From NCBI GenBank assembly GCA_021152595.1, contig JAGKVC010000023.1, positions 1 to 26,172 on the forward strand: a stretch of DNA of 26,172 nucleotides. Reading direction: 5' to 3'. Both the position numbers and the translations under genes were made by a program. Shown one piece after another: positions 1-7,221 of the stretch (its first letter is position 1; each line of letters starts with the position of its first letter). Source of the DNA: Clostridia bacterium. GTDB lineage: Bacteria > Bacillota > Clostridia > Oscillospirales > Ruminococcaceae. The notes under the pieces are model-generated. The model had not been told where the DNA came from and ran no database searches. It saw nothing but the letters and a program-made list of their open reading frames with translations.

Positions 1-1
1 G

Positions 2-1834
2 GTCAGGCTGACAAAGGGAAGCGCATTTTCCGATGAGCCGGATCTCACAGACGGCGTTGTCTATATGGATGAATACGTCGATTATATCATCCGCAAGCTC
101 GGCGATTCGCAGGCGGCAACCGGTATTCAGGGCTATTCGCTCGATAATGAACCGGCGCTCTGGTCGGGTACGCACAGCCGCATTCACCCGAAGCCGGTCG
201 GCATTCAGGAGCTGAGCGACAAATCCATTGAGATCGCTGCTGCCGTCAAAAAGCTCGATCCCAAGGCGGAAATTTTCGGTCCGGCACTCTACGGCTATAC
301 GGCATACGATCATCTCGCGGATGACGATTCCAGCACCGAATGGGAAACCGTGAAGGCAGAGGGCGGCTATCACTGGTATCTCGACTGCTATCTCGATGCG
401 ATGAAGCAGGCATCCGAAAAGGCAGGCGTCCGGCTGCTCGATGTGCTCGATATCCACTATTATTCAGAATCCAGCCGCAAGGGCGCAGAGGACCGTCTGC
501 AATCCGTCCGCACACTCTATGAAAAAGGCTTTGTCGAAAACAGCTGGATCGGTCAGTGGTGCCAGACGAACATCCCGATCCTGCCGACGGTGCAGGCTTC
601 CATCGACAAATATTACCCCGGCACCAAGCTCGGCATCACGGAATACAATTTCGGCGGCGAGGATGATCCATCCGGTGCAATCGCACAGGCGGAGGCGCTC
701 GGCTGCTATGCAGATGCCAATGTCTATTTTGCATCGCTCTGGGGCGGCAGCGGCTATATCCTCTCCGGTCTCAATCTCTATACCAATTATGACGGCAAGG
801 GCGGCAGCTTCGGCGAAACGCTCATTCCTGCAAAGACAGAGGATGTCTCAAAAGCCAGCGCATACGCTGCCAAAACAGATGATGCTTCGACTATCACCGT
901 CATGCTGACGAACAAAAATATGACAGACGCAGAGCATGCAACTGTCTCGCTCAGCGGTGCGAAAAAGACCTATAAAAAAGCAGCGCTTTACGGCATCACG
1001 GCTGAATCTTCGGAGATCCGTCTGCTCGATGTCGTCGATGTCACCGGCAGCACCGTCGATATCACGCTTCCGGCATACTGCGCGGCAATGCTTGTCATCT
1101 CGGATGATGCCGATGCATTCACCGGTGCGGTACAGGAGGAGAAAACACAGAAAACCGAAACCTTCGATGATCCGATGAATATGATCAATGAGAACGGCTA
1201 TGTCGAGATCCCGATCTCGGATCCGGAGCATCTCAAGGCGATTGTCATTACGGGCGATGTCAAATCGAGCGCAGGCTCCTCGTGGGCAACTGCCGGCTGC
1301 GCAGTCTGCATCAACGCAGTCACGCCGGACGGTACCAAATTCTGGACCAGCAAGGGCTACAGCCTCAAGCTCGGAACCGGCTCCAAGGCGACCGTCGAAT
1401 TTGACGGCACGCTGCAAACCGAGGATAAGGAGGACGTCGCGGCAGTTGTTGCAGACGGCAAGATCGAGCTGCAAAAATGGTGGGATGCCTCCGAAAAGCA
1501 GGAATCCGATATCGAGGATGTCATCACCGCCGATTATACCAAGGTCGAGGTCGTGTATGAATACACCGGCGGCGAACAGCCTCCGGAAACCACTGCGCCG
1601 GAGAAGACCGAAACACTCTGGGGCGATGCGGATTGCAGCAAGCAGGTCGATGTCTCCGATGCGGTTCTGGTCGCGCGCCTCTCTGCTGAGGACAAGAATG
1701 CGAAGATCACCGCACAGGGCAAGAAGAATGCCGATGTTTCGCATGACGGCAACCTCACGACGGATGATTCCCTGCTGATCCTCAAGTACATCAGCAAGCT
1801 CATCACCTACAAGGATCTTGAGCCGAAAGCATAA
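2..1834 (+). CDS. GH44 endoglucanase/xyloglucanase with C-terminal dockerin (5' end outside window)
   Basis: The reading frame is open to the window edge, so the N-terminus, signal peptide and first part of the barrel are missing. The visible part matches glycoside hydrolase family 44, which cleaves beta-1,4-glucans and often xyloglucan. The acid/base glutamate lies in a DNEP motif (codon 149-151). The nucleophile lies in ITEYNFGG (codon 641-643). A beta-sandwich subdomain runs to about base 1105. A roughly 130-residue beta-rich module follows at about 1160-1560 and is probably carbohydrate-binding; from memory it resembles modules attached to ruminococcal cellulases such as CBM76 or DUF5620, but I could not check this. 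A short PPETTAPEKTE linker leads to a type I dockerin with two calcium-binding repeats, starting GDADCSKQVDVSD and DVSHDGNLTTDD. The enzyme is therefore secreted and docks on a cellulosome scaffold. A terminator follows the stop codon. Confidence 0.93.
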   Translation, partial: VRLTKGSAFSDEPDLTDGVVYMDEYVDYIIRKLGDSQAATGIQGYSLDNEPALWSGTHSRIHPKPVGIQELSDKSIEIAAAVKKLDPKAEIFGPALYGYTAYDHLADDDSSTEWETVKAEGGYHWYLDCYLDAMKQASEKAGVRLLDVLDIHYYSESSRKGAEDRLQSVRTLYEKGFVENSWIGQWCQTNIPILPTVQASIDKYYPGTKLGITEYNFGGEDDPSGAIAQAEALGCYADANVYFASLWGGSGYILSGLNLYTNYDGKGGSFGETLIPAKTEDVSKASAYAAKTDDASTITVMLTNKNMTDAEHATVSLSGAKKTYKKAALYGITAESSEIRLLDVVDVTGSTVDITLPAYCAAMLVISDDADAFTGAVQEEKTQKTETFDDPMNMINENGYVEIPISDPEHLKAIVITGDVKSSAGSSWATAGCAVCINAVTPDGTKFWTSKGYSLKLGTGSKATVEFDGTLQTEDKEDVAAVVADGKIELQKWWDASEKQESDIEDVITADYTKVEVVYEYTGGEQPPETTAPEKTETLWGDADCSKQVDVSDAVLVARLSAEDKNAKITAQGKKNADVSHDGNLTTDDSLLILKYISKLITYKDLEPKA

Positions 1835-1852
1835 CAGAACGAATCAAAACAG

Positions 1853-1894
1853 AAAGCCGCTGAATTGGCATCAAGCTGATTCAGCGGCTTTTTT
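1853..1894 (+). terminator. Rho-independent terminator after the GH44 gene
   Basis: A perfect 13-bp stem (1853-1865 with 1879-1891) encloses a 13-nt loop and is followed by a T run at 1889-1894. It lies between the convergent GH44 and ABC-F genes. On the minus strand it is followed by a weaker T-rich stretch, so it may also end ABC-F transcription. Confidence 0.9.
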
Positions 1895-1902
1895 GTATTG
1901 TA

Positions 1903-3456
1903 TCAGATGATCTTCGTGGACCACTCCTCGATATTCCAGACGATATCGGCAATATCCATGTAGAATTCCGGCTCGTGGCTGACGATCAGTACAGTGCCTT
2001 TGTACGCCTGCAAAGCGGTTTTCAGCGCATCCTTCGCATCCTGATCCAGATGATTTGTCGGCTCATCCAGCACCAGCAGATTGATCTCATGCAGCATGAT
2101 TCTGCACAGCCGGACCTTTGCATTCTCGCCGCCGGACAGCACCTTCATCTGCGAGGAGATCTGCTCCGTTGTCAAACCGCACTGTGCCAGCGCACCGCGC
2201 ACCTCGGCATTTGTCATGGACGGGAACTCTGCCCAGATCACCTCCAGCGGTGTCTCAGAGCCGGATTCCGCCTCCTGCTCAAAATATCCTGCCTCGACAA
2301 ACTGATCATGCTCAACTGTGCCGGAATAGGGCAGAATCAGTTTCAGGAGCGTTTTCAGCAGCGTGGATTTTCCGATGCCGTTGACGCCGCGGATCGCAAT
2401 TTTCTGTCCCTGCTCGACCTGCACCGTGACGGGCTTTGTCAGCGCGGAATCATATCCCAGAACAAGATCCTTGCAGTCGATCACGATTCTGCCCGGTGTA
2501 CGGGATTTCCGGAAGGAAAAGACCGGCTTCGGTTTTTCTCGCATCAGCGTGATTTTCTCCATCTTATCGAGCTTTTTCTGTCTGGATTTCGCCATATTGG
2601 TCGTTGCTACGCGCGCCTTATTTTTGGCGATGAAGGTCTCCAGCTCGGCGATCTCTTTCTGCTGCTTTTCAAATGCCTGCTCGGTCTGACGCTTTTTCAG
2701 CTCATACATCCGGACAAAATTGTCGTAATCGCCGGTATAGCGCGTCATGACGGCATTCTCCACATGGTAGACCACATTGATAACGCTGTTCAGGAACGGA
2801 ATATCATGCGAAACCAGAATAAACGCATTTTCGTAATTCTGGAGGAAATTCGTCAGCCATGCGATATGGTTTTCATCGAGGAAGTTCGTCGGCTCATCGA
2901 GAATCAGAATCATCGGATTCTCGAGCAGCACCTTCGCAAGCAGTACCTTTGCGCGCTGTCCGCCGGAAAGCTCCGAAACATCCCGTTCCAGCCCGATCTC
3001 ATTCAGTCCGAGGCCGTTTGCGTATTCGGAAATCTTCGCGTCGATCGTATAGTAGCCGCTGTAATCGAGGATGCTCTGGATCTCGCCGACATCCTCCATC
3101 AGCGCGGCGGTCTCCTCCTCGGAGCAATCCGCCATTTTCTCATACATGCTGATCATTTCCGCTTCCAGCTCGGAAAGATGCCGGAACGCCTCCTGCAAAA
3201 CATCGCGGATTGTCTTGCCCTTTTCCAGCGTGCTGAACTGATCAAGATAACCGGTTGTGATATGGCGGCACCACTCCACCTTGCCCTCATCCGGCATGAG
3301 CTTCCCCGTGATGATATTGAGGAAGGTGGATTTGCCCTCGCCGTTTGCACCGACCAGCCCGACATGCTCGCCCCTGAGCAGCCGGAAGGATGCATCGTTC
3401 AGAATCTGCCGCGCACCGAATCCGTGCGTGACATGCTCAACATTCAGAATACTCAT
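1903..3456 (-). CDS. ABC-F family ATPase (ribosome-associated)
   Basis: A 517-aa soluble protein with two ABC ATPase cassettes and no membrane segments, the layout of ABC-F translation factors (EttA, YkpA, Uup, antibiotic-protection types). Domain 1 has Walker A GANGEGKST (36-44), signature LSGGQ (163-167) and Walker B ending LDEPTNFLD (about 186). Domain 2 has GVNGIGKST (about 357), LSGGENAKV (about 440) and LDEPTNHLD (about 463). A charged coiled-coil linker at about 247-307 corresponds to the P-site tRNA interaction motif. I chose the ATG at 3456 because GGAG lies 8 nt upstream; a GTG at 3465 overlaps that site. No long extra arm or resistance-type extension is obvious, so a housekeeping paralogue is more likely than a dedicated resistance factor, but the sequence alone does not settle this. 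Confidence 0.93.
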   Translation of the reverse strand: MSILNVEHVTHGFGARQILNDASFRLLRGEHVGLVGANGEGKSTFLNIITGKLMPDEGKVEWCRHITTGYLDQFSTLEKGKTIRDVLQEAFRHLSELEAEMISMYEKMADCSEEETAALMEDVGEIQSILDYSGYYTIDAKISEYANGLGLNEIGLERDVSELSGGQRAKVLLAKVLLENPMILILDEPTNFLDENHIAWLTNFLQNYENAFILVSHDIPFLNSVINVVYHVENAVMTRYTGDYDNFVRMYELKKRQTEQAFEKQQKEIAELETFIAKNKARVATTNMAKSRQKKLDKMEKITLMREKPKPVFSFRKSRTPGRIVIDCKDLVLGYDSALTKPVTVQVEQGQKIAIRGVNGIGKSTLLKTLLKLILPYSGTVEHDQFVEAGYFEQEAESGSETPLEVIWAEFPSMTNAEVRGALAQCGLTTEQISSQMKVLSGGENAKVRLCRIMLHEINLLVLDEPTNHLDQDAKDALKTALQAYKGTVLIVSHEPEFYMDIADIVWNIEEWSTKII

Positions 3457-3486
3457 TTGCAACACTCCGTTTTTTCATTTCTCCTT

Positions 3487-3515
3487 ATTATACCATAAAA
3501 CACAGCAAATAGCAA
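3487..3515 (-). promoter_or_regulatory. Sigma-A promoter of the ABC-F gene
   Basis: On the minus strand TTGCTA (3510-3515) is separated by 17 bp from a perfect TATAAT (3487-3492). The predicted transcript starts about 25 nt before the ATG at 3456, leaving room for little more than the ribosome-binding site. Confidence 0.7.
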
Positions 3516-3588
3516 GATATGAGCATTGCAAAGGACTGTTCCTCCGGAGCATGTTTGTTTAACAGAGGCGCGGCTGAACTGCGACATG

Positions 3589-3623
3589 AAAAAACCGCCG
3601 TCTGCTATTGTGCAGGCGGCGGT
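3589..3623 (-). terminator. Terminator of the leucine-rich-repeat gene
   Basis: Read on the minus strand, a 12-bp GC-rich stem with one mismatch (3612-3623 with 3594-3605) is followed by a run of six T. It lies 15 nt beyond the stop codon at 3638. Confidence 0.85.
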
Positions 3624-3637
3624 ACGGTTATCTGAAA

Positions 3638-4519
3638 TTATGCATTATTGGGTGAAAGCCATGCAGTGGAGCTCGTGTCATTCTGAGCGCGGAGAATCTG
3701 GATTTCCTCCCAGACTCTTCCCTTACCGATACCAACCGAAATCAGACCGTCGCGCCAGTAGTCGCAGTCTGTCTCAAAGAGGTCGATATCTCTGTACGTG
3801 CCGGTTGTATTCGGGAAGTAAATACGCGTATGATTGGTCTTATTCGTACCGAAAATCGAGTGGCTCAGCGTCGTGACAGGATCCAGATCACCGATCACCA
3901 TATCCGTGCTGCAGTTTGCAAAGCGGATCGTATGCAGGTTGACGCAGTTCGCAAAACAGTCTCTTCTGAGATGATTCAGCTTTTTGCATTTTCCGAAATT
4001 CACATTTTGCAGATTCGGATTCCCATAAAAAGCACCGATGTCGATCATGGTAAGCTGCGAATCCTCAGCAGCGGAAAGGCTGCTCAGAATGCAGTTCTTG
4101 AATGCATACTTGTTGATGCTTTTGATGGTCTTCGGCAGCGTCAGACCAGCGATCTCAACGCGCAGATGACGGTTTTGCAGCGGATTGGCATCCGGATCAC
4201 CGATGCTTGTTACGGTATAGAGCTTGCCGTTGTTCGGATTGACAACGGTCTCGGGGATCGTCGGATAATGCATGCTCTCATACTTGACGCCGTGCCATGT
4301 CACCGTCCTGTAGATCTCGCTGGAAACAGAATAGTACATGTTGTTCTTCCCAAACGGATTGGTCAGACCGTTTGTATTGAAGGTCAGTGCAGTCTCGCTT
4401 GCAGCACTCGCGGTAATTTCCTGAATCAGTCCCTCTCCGAATGTTGCCTGCATCGGTGCTGCGGTCAGTGTCAGTGCGCAGAGGATCGCTGCGGCACCCT
4501 TGATCATTCTGTGTTTCAT
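3638..4519 (-). CDS. Secreted leucine-rich-repeat (BspA/LRR_5-like) protein
   Basis: A 293-aa protein starting with a typical signal peptide: basic MKHRMIKG, then a hydrophobic stretch, with cleavage likely near residues 30-40. The middle (about 100-230) carries irregular leucine-rich repeats of the BspA/Treponema pallidum type. Examples are LTLPKTIKSINKYAFKNC, LTMIDIGAFYGNPNLQ and KKLNHLRRDCFANCVNL, with the characteristic AF..C or CF..C positions. No dockerin, LPXTG motif or other cell-wall anchor is seen, so the protein is probably free or loosely bound. GGGAG lies 8 nt before the ATG. Such proteins mediate adhesion or protein-protein contact in gut bacteria; the partner here is unknown. 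It stands alone as a transcription unit between its own promoter and terminator. Confidence 0.82.
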   Translation of the reverse strand: MKHRMIKGAAAILCALTLTAAPMQATFGEGLIQEITASAASETALTFNTNGLTNPFGKNNMYYSVSSEIYRTVTWHGVKYESMHYPTIPETVVNPNNGKLYTVTSIGDPDANPLQNRHLRVEIAGLTLPKTIKSINKYAFKNCILSSLSAAEDSQLTMIDIGAFYGNPNLQNVNFGKCKKLNHLRRDCFANCVNLHTIRFANCSTDMVIGDLDPVTTLSHSIFGTNKTNHTRIYFPNTTGTYRDIDLFETDCDYWRDGLISVGIGKGRVWEEIQILRAQNDTSSTAWLSPNNA

Positions 4520-4610
4520 AATAGATATCTCCCTTTTTTAGAAAATTGTATTGGTACATTGATAGTTATGCTGTAGAATATTTGGCTCTGAGCCTTTCAA
4601 CAAAGATTGC

Positions 4611-4655
4611 TTGCGATCGCAACCATATTCTATACGATGCGCTGAAAAAACGCAA
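4611..4655 (-). promoter_or_regulatory. Promoter and palindromic site upstream of the LRR gene
   Basis: On the minus strand TTGCGT (4650-4655) is followed after 17 bp by TAGAAT (4627-4632), a fair sigma-A promoter. A perfect 12-bp palindrome, TTGCGATCGCAA (4611-4622), starts 5 bp past the -10 box, where a repressor would block initiation. The untranslated leader is about 100 nt. The rest of the 489-bp gap (4520-5008) is AT-rich and I see no gene in it. Confidence 0.5.
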
Positions 4656-4950
4656 GTGCTTTCGCAGCCGGTTGTTTTGAAGATTTGCTTAGATTTCTCC
4701 GTTTTCCTCCTGAATTCTCCTGTTTTCTAAAAAGCGACCGTTTTTATAAAAATAGTCGTTTTATACAAATTAGAAGTTGTATTCTTTTGGATATTCTCAC
4801 AACAGACATGTAACCGTTTTCGCTAAATCTTGTATGGAACAACTTGTTAATTTATATATCTTGACGAACGGTAATCTTGTGTGCCGCAAAAAAGGATAAG
4901 AATTTGCTATCAATGCATAAATGCTGACAGTCTGCGGCAAGGGAATCGGG

Positions 4951-5001
4951 TATAATAAAGGCAAGAAATGTCCGCACCCCCTTCAGCGGACAAACGGGAG
5001 G
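4951..5001 (+). promoter_or_regulatory. Promoter -10 box, leader hairpin and ribosome-binding site of the GH16 gene
   Basis: A perfect TATAAT at 4951-4956 is the best -10 box. The only -35-like sequence, CTGACA at 4924-4929, is 21 bp away, so the promoter may need an activator. The predicted leader contains a hairpin with a 7-bp perfect stem (TGTCCGC 4969-4975 with GCGGACA 4986-4992). It ends 3 nt before the ribosome-binding site GGGAGG (4996-5001), which lies 7 nt from the ATG. Confidence 0.5.
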
Positions 5002-5008
5002 AAATCAA

Positions 5009-6421
5009 ATGAAAAAAATGCGCATTCTTGCTGCACTGGCAGCAATCAGCCTGCTGACCGGCTGCGGTGCATCGTCATCGACAGCGGAAAGCAAGACGGA
5101 GACCGAAGCGCCCCGGACCGAGGCGCAGACCACCGAGGCACCAAAAACCGAAGCCCCCGAGATCGCAGGCTATGACCTCTTGTGGCACGATGAATTCGAC
5201 GGTGATACCCTCGATGAAAGCATCTGGAACCGCGAGCTGCGCGAGCCGGGCTGGACAAATGAGGAATTGCAGGAATACACCGCGTCCGACGACAACATCT
5301 TCCTGCGTGACGGCTGCCTGATTCTCAAGGGCATCAAAACCGAAAAGGACGGCAAGGACTATTACACCTCGGGCAAGGTCAATTCCCAGAACAAAACCGA
5401 CTTCACCTACGGCAAGGTCGTTGCACGCGCAAAGGTTCCCGAGGGACAGGGACTCTGGCCTGCAATCTGGATGATGCCGCAGGATGAAGCACATTACGGT
5501 CAGTGGCCGAAGTGCGGCGAAATTGACATTATGGAGGTGCTGGGCAGCGCAACGGAAACCGCATACGGCACAGTTCATTACGGCGAACCGCACGCAGAAC
5601 AGCAGGGCACCGTCGTCCTCGATAACGGCACATTCGCAAGCGATTTCCATGAATACAGCGTCGAATGGGAGCCGGGCGAGATCCGCTGGTATATCGACGG
5701 CGAATGCTATCTGACCGTCAACGACTGGTTCACCGCAGTCAACGGCGAGGACGAAAAGCCCTATCCGGCACCGTTCGATCAGCCGTTCTTCGTGCAGATG
5801 AACCTCGCAGTCGGCGGCACATGGCCGGGCAATCCGGATGATTCCACCGACTTCGACAAGGCGGAATTTGAGATCGACTATGTCCGTGTCTACCAGAAGC
5901 CGGAGTATGACACCAATGTCACGAAGCCGGAAGCGAATTACCGCGAGGCACTCGAGGACGGCAACTTCATCTTCAACGGCGATTTTGCCGAGGCAGAGGA
6001 TCTGACCGACGATGTCAACTGGAAGTTCCTGCTCTTTGAGGGCGGCGAGGGTTCCGCTGAGATCAGCGACAATACCATGATCATCCGCTCGGAGAACGAG
6101 GGCACCGTCGATTATTCCGTGCAGCTCGTGCAGCCGGAGCTCCCGATGATCAAGGGCAAGAAGTACCGCGTGACATTCGATGCATGGGCAGATGAGGAGC
6201 GCGATATCGTTGTCTGTGTCTCCGCACCGACCGCAGGCTGGATCCGCTACTTGCAGGATACCACGCTGACCGTCCCGACCGAAAAGACCACCTTCACCTA
6301 TGATTTCGAGATGAATGACAAGAACGATCCGAACGGACGACTTGAATTCAATCTCGGTCACCGAGGCTCGACTGCGACCGTCTATATCCAGAACGTCCGC
6401 GTCGAGGAAATCACAGAGTAA
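5009..6421 (+). CDS. GH16 endo-beta-glucanase lipoprotein (laminarinase/lichenase type) with C-terminal CBM
   Basis: A 470-aa protein. The N-terminus MKKMRILAALAAISLLTGC is a lipoprotein signal with lipobox LTGC, so the mature protein is anchored to the outer face of the membrane. A Thr/Glu/Ala/Pro linker follows (about 25-50) with repeated TEAP units. The GH16 domain spans about 53-305 and contains the catalytic signature GEIDIMEVLG, giving nucleophile E, assisting D and acid/base E in the ExDxxE spacing of laminarinase-type members. These enzymes cut beta-1,3- or mixed beta-1,3-1,4-glucans. Residues about 320-468 form a beta-sandwich resembling CBM4/9 modules (FIFNGDF start, aromatic-rich strands, VYIQNVRVEEI end). 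Unlike the GH44 enzyme it has no dockerin, so it acts at the cell surface rather than on the cellulosome. It is a single-gene unit with its own leader and terminator. Confidence 0.94.
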   Translation: MKKMRILAALAAISLLTGCGASSSTAESKTETEAPRTEAQTTEAPKTEAPEIAGYDLLWHDEFDGDTLDESIWNRELREPGWTNEELQEYTASDDNIFLRDGCLILKGIKTEKDGKDYYTSGKVNSQNKTDFTYGKVVARAKVPEGQGLWPAIWMMPQDEAHYGQWPKCGEIDIMEVLGSATETAYGTVHYGEPHAEQQGTVVLDNGTFASDFHEYSVEWEPGEIRWYIDGECYLTVNDWFTAVNGEDEKPYPAPFDQPFFVQMNLAVGGTWPGNPDDSTDFDKAEFEIDYVRVYQKPEYDTNVTKPEANYREALEDGNFIFNGDFAEAEDLTDDVNWKFLLFEGGEGSAEISDNTMIIRSENEGTVDYSVQLVQPELPMIKGKKYRVTFDAWADEERDIVVCVSAPTAGWIRYLQDTTLTVPTEKTTFTYDFEMNDKNDPNGRLEFNLGHRGSTATVYIQNVRVEEITE

Positions 6422-6447
6422 ATCGAAAAAATACAGCGCATAAAATG

Positions 6448-6491
6448 AAGCCGTACAACGGGGAATCACCTCGCTGTACGGCTTTCTATAT
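6448..6491. terminator. Terminator hairpin between convergent GH16 and pgsA genes
   Basis: A perfect 10-bp stem (6448-6457 with 6475-6484) is followed on the plus strand by TTTCTATATTT. On the minus strand it is followed by CATTTTAT. It probably serves GH16 and may also stop transcription leaving pgsA. Confidence 0.7.
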
Positions 6492-6492
6492 T

Positions 6493-6636
6493 TCATGAGA
6501 AACTAGAAATGAGAAATGAGAAATCGCGGTATCGCTGGCGCGATGATCTATAATGGCGCTTGGGGTTAAGCCACATTCAAAATCCGTCCGCATAAGCAGA
6601 CTCCTCAATTTCTCGCTTCACATTTCGCGCTATATA
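6493..6636. repeat. Non-coding stretch with short tandem and inverted repeats
   Basis: This gap between GH16 and pgsA holds a tandem 7-mer (GAGAAAT/GAGAAAT, about 6511-6525) with a related GAGAAACTAGAAAT just before it. An inverted repeat, ATCGCG with CGCGAT about 10 nt apart, follows at about 6523-6544. Further right, partly inverted versions (ATTTCTC, CATTTC) appear near 6608-6630. No open frame with a ribosome-binding site was found. The pattern resembles a dispersed intergenic element, but only one copy lies in this window. Confidence 0.4.
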
Positions 6637-7221
6637 TCACTTATTCGGATTGATATCCTTCCAATATGCTTTGAGGTATTCAGCGCCCGACCAGACCGTC
6701 AGCACCGCAGCGATCCAGAACAGAATTTGCAGCAGCACCTCTGCACCGGTATAGACCGCATCCGGAACCGCAAGCCCAAATGCATGGAAATCCAGCCGGA
6801 ACGACCAATAAACCATTGCGGTAATCAGCGCAACCATTGTAAACGCGGTTTTCAGCTTGCCGGCAAAGCTCGCAGGCACGACTGTTCCCTTATTCGCAAC
6901 AACAAGGCGCAGCGCCGAGACCATAAACTCGCGCGCGACAATCAGCAGGAAGCAGACAATATTCATCTTCTGCTGCTGCAAAAAGCAGGCCAGCGCCGTC
7001 ACGACCAGCACCTTATCCGCAAGCGGATCGAGGAACTTTCCGAAATCCGTGATCTGATTGTTCTTGCGTGCAAGATGTCCGTCAACGGCATCCGTGATCG
7101 CCGCCGCAACAAAAACAAGCGTTGCAATCAGATAATGTGCAGGGAACTGCCAATAAAACAGCAGGACAAATGCCGGCACCAGCAGTACACGCAGAAGTGT
7201 CAGCTTATTGGGCGTATTCAA
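6637..7221 (-). CDS. pgsA: CDP-diacylglycerol--glycerol-3-phosphate 3-phosphatidyltransferase
   Basis: A 194-aa membrane protein that makes phosphatidylglycerol phosphate, the committed step to phosphatidylglycerol and cardiolipin. The CDP-alcohol phosphotransferase signature is complete: D44, D47-G48, A51-R52, G61, D65 and D69, matching D-x2-DG-x2-AR-x8-G-x3-D-x3-D. Several hydrophobic segments surround it. The start is TTG at 7221. The resulting N-terminus (NTPNKLTLLRVLLVP) matches the conserved beginning of PgsA, and AGGTG lies 8 nt upstream. The TTG overlaps the rimO stop as TTGA, so the two genes are translationally coupled. The rimO-pgsA pair is common in Clostridia. Confidence 0.95.
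   Translation of the reverse strand: MNTPNKLTLLRVLLVPAFVLLFYWQFPAHYLIATLVFVAAAITDAVDGHLARKNNQITDFGKFLDPLADKVLVVTALACFLQQQKMNIVCFLLIVAREFMVSALRLVVANKGTVVPASFAGKLKTAFTMVALITAMVYWSFRLDFHAFGLAVPDAVYTGAEVLLQILFWIAAVLTVWSGAEYLKAYWKDINPNK

Noticed and set aside
1903..3456. ABC-F protein as an antibiotic resistance determinant
   Set aside because: Motifs show only the ABC-F family; there is no extended linker, leader control or resistance neighbourhood to support that call.
3426..3478. A 13-codon leader peptide (MKKRSVANEYSEC) overlapping the ABC-F start, as in attenuation-controlled resistance genes
   Set aside because: The predicted transcription start lies at or after its AAGGAG site and the site is only 2 nt from the ATG, so it is unlikely to be translated.
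1975..3498. Long plus-strand open frame over the ABC-F gene
   Set aside because: It is the antisense shadow of a clear ABC-F ATPase, with no recognisable domain and no ribosome-binding site.
4861..4889. Promoter starting with TTGACG at 4861 for the GH16 gene
   Set aside because: No -10-like sequence lies at 16-19 bp; the TATAAT at 4951 is a better -10 box.
5075..6496. Long minus-strand open frame over the GH16 gene
   Set aside because: Antisense shadow caused by GC-rich codon use; the plus-strand frame has lipobox, catalytic motif and ribosome-binding site.
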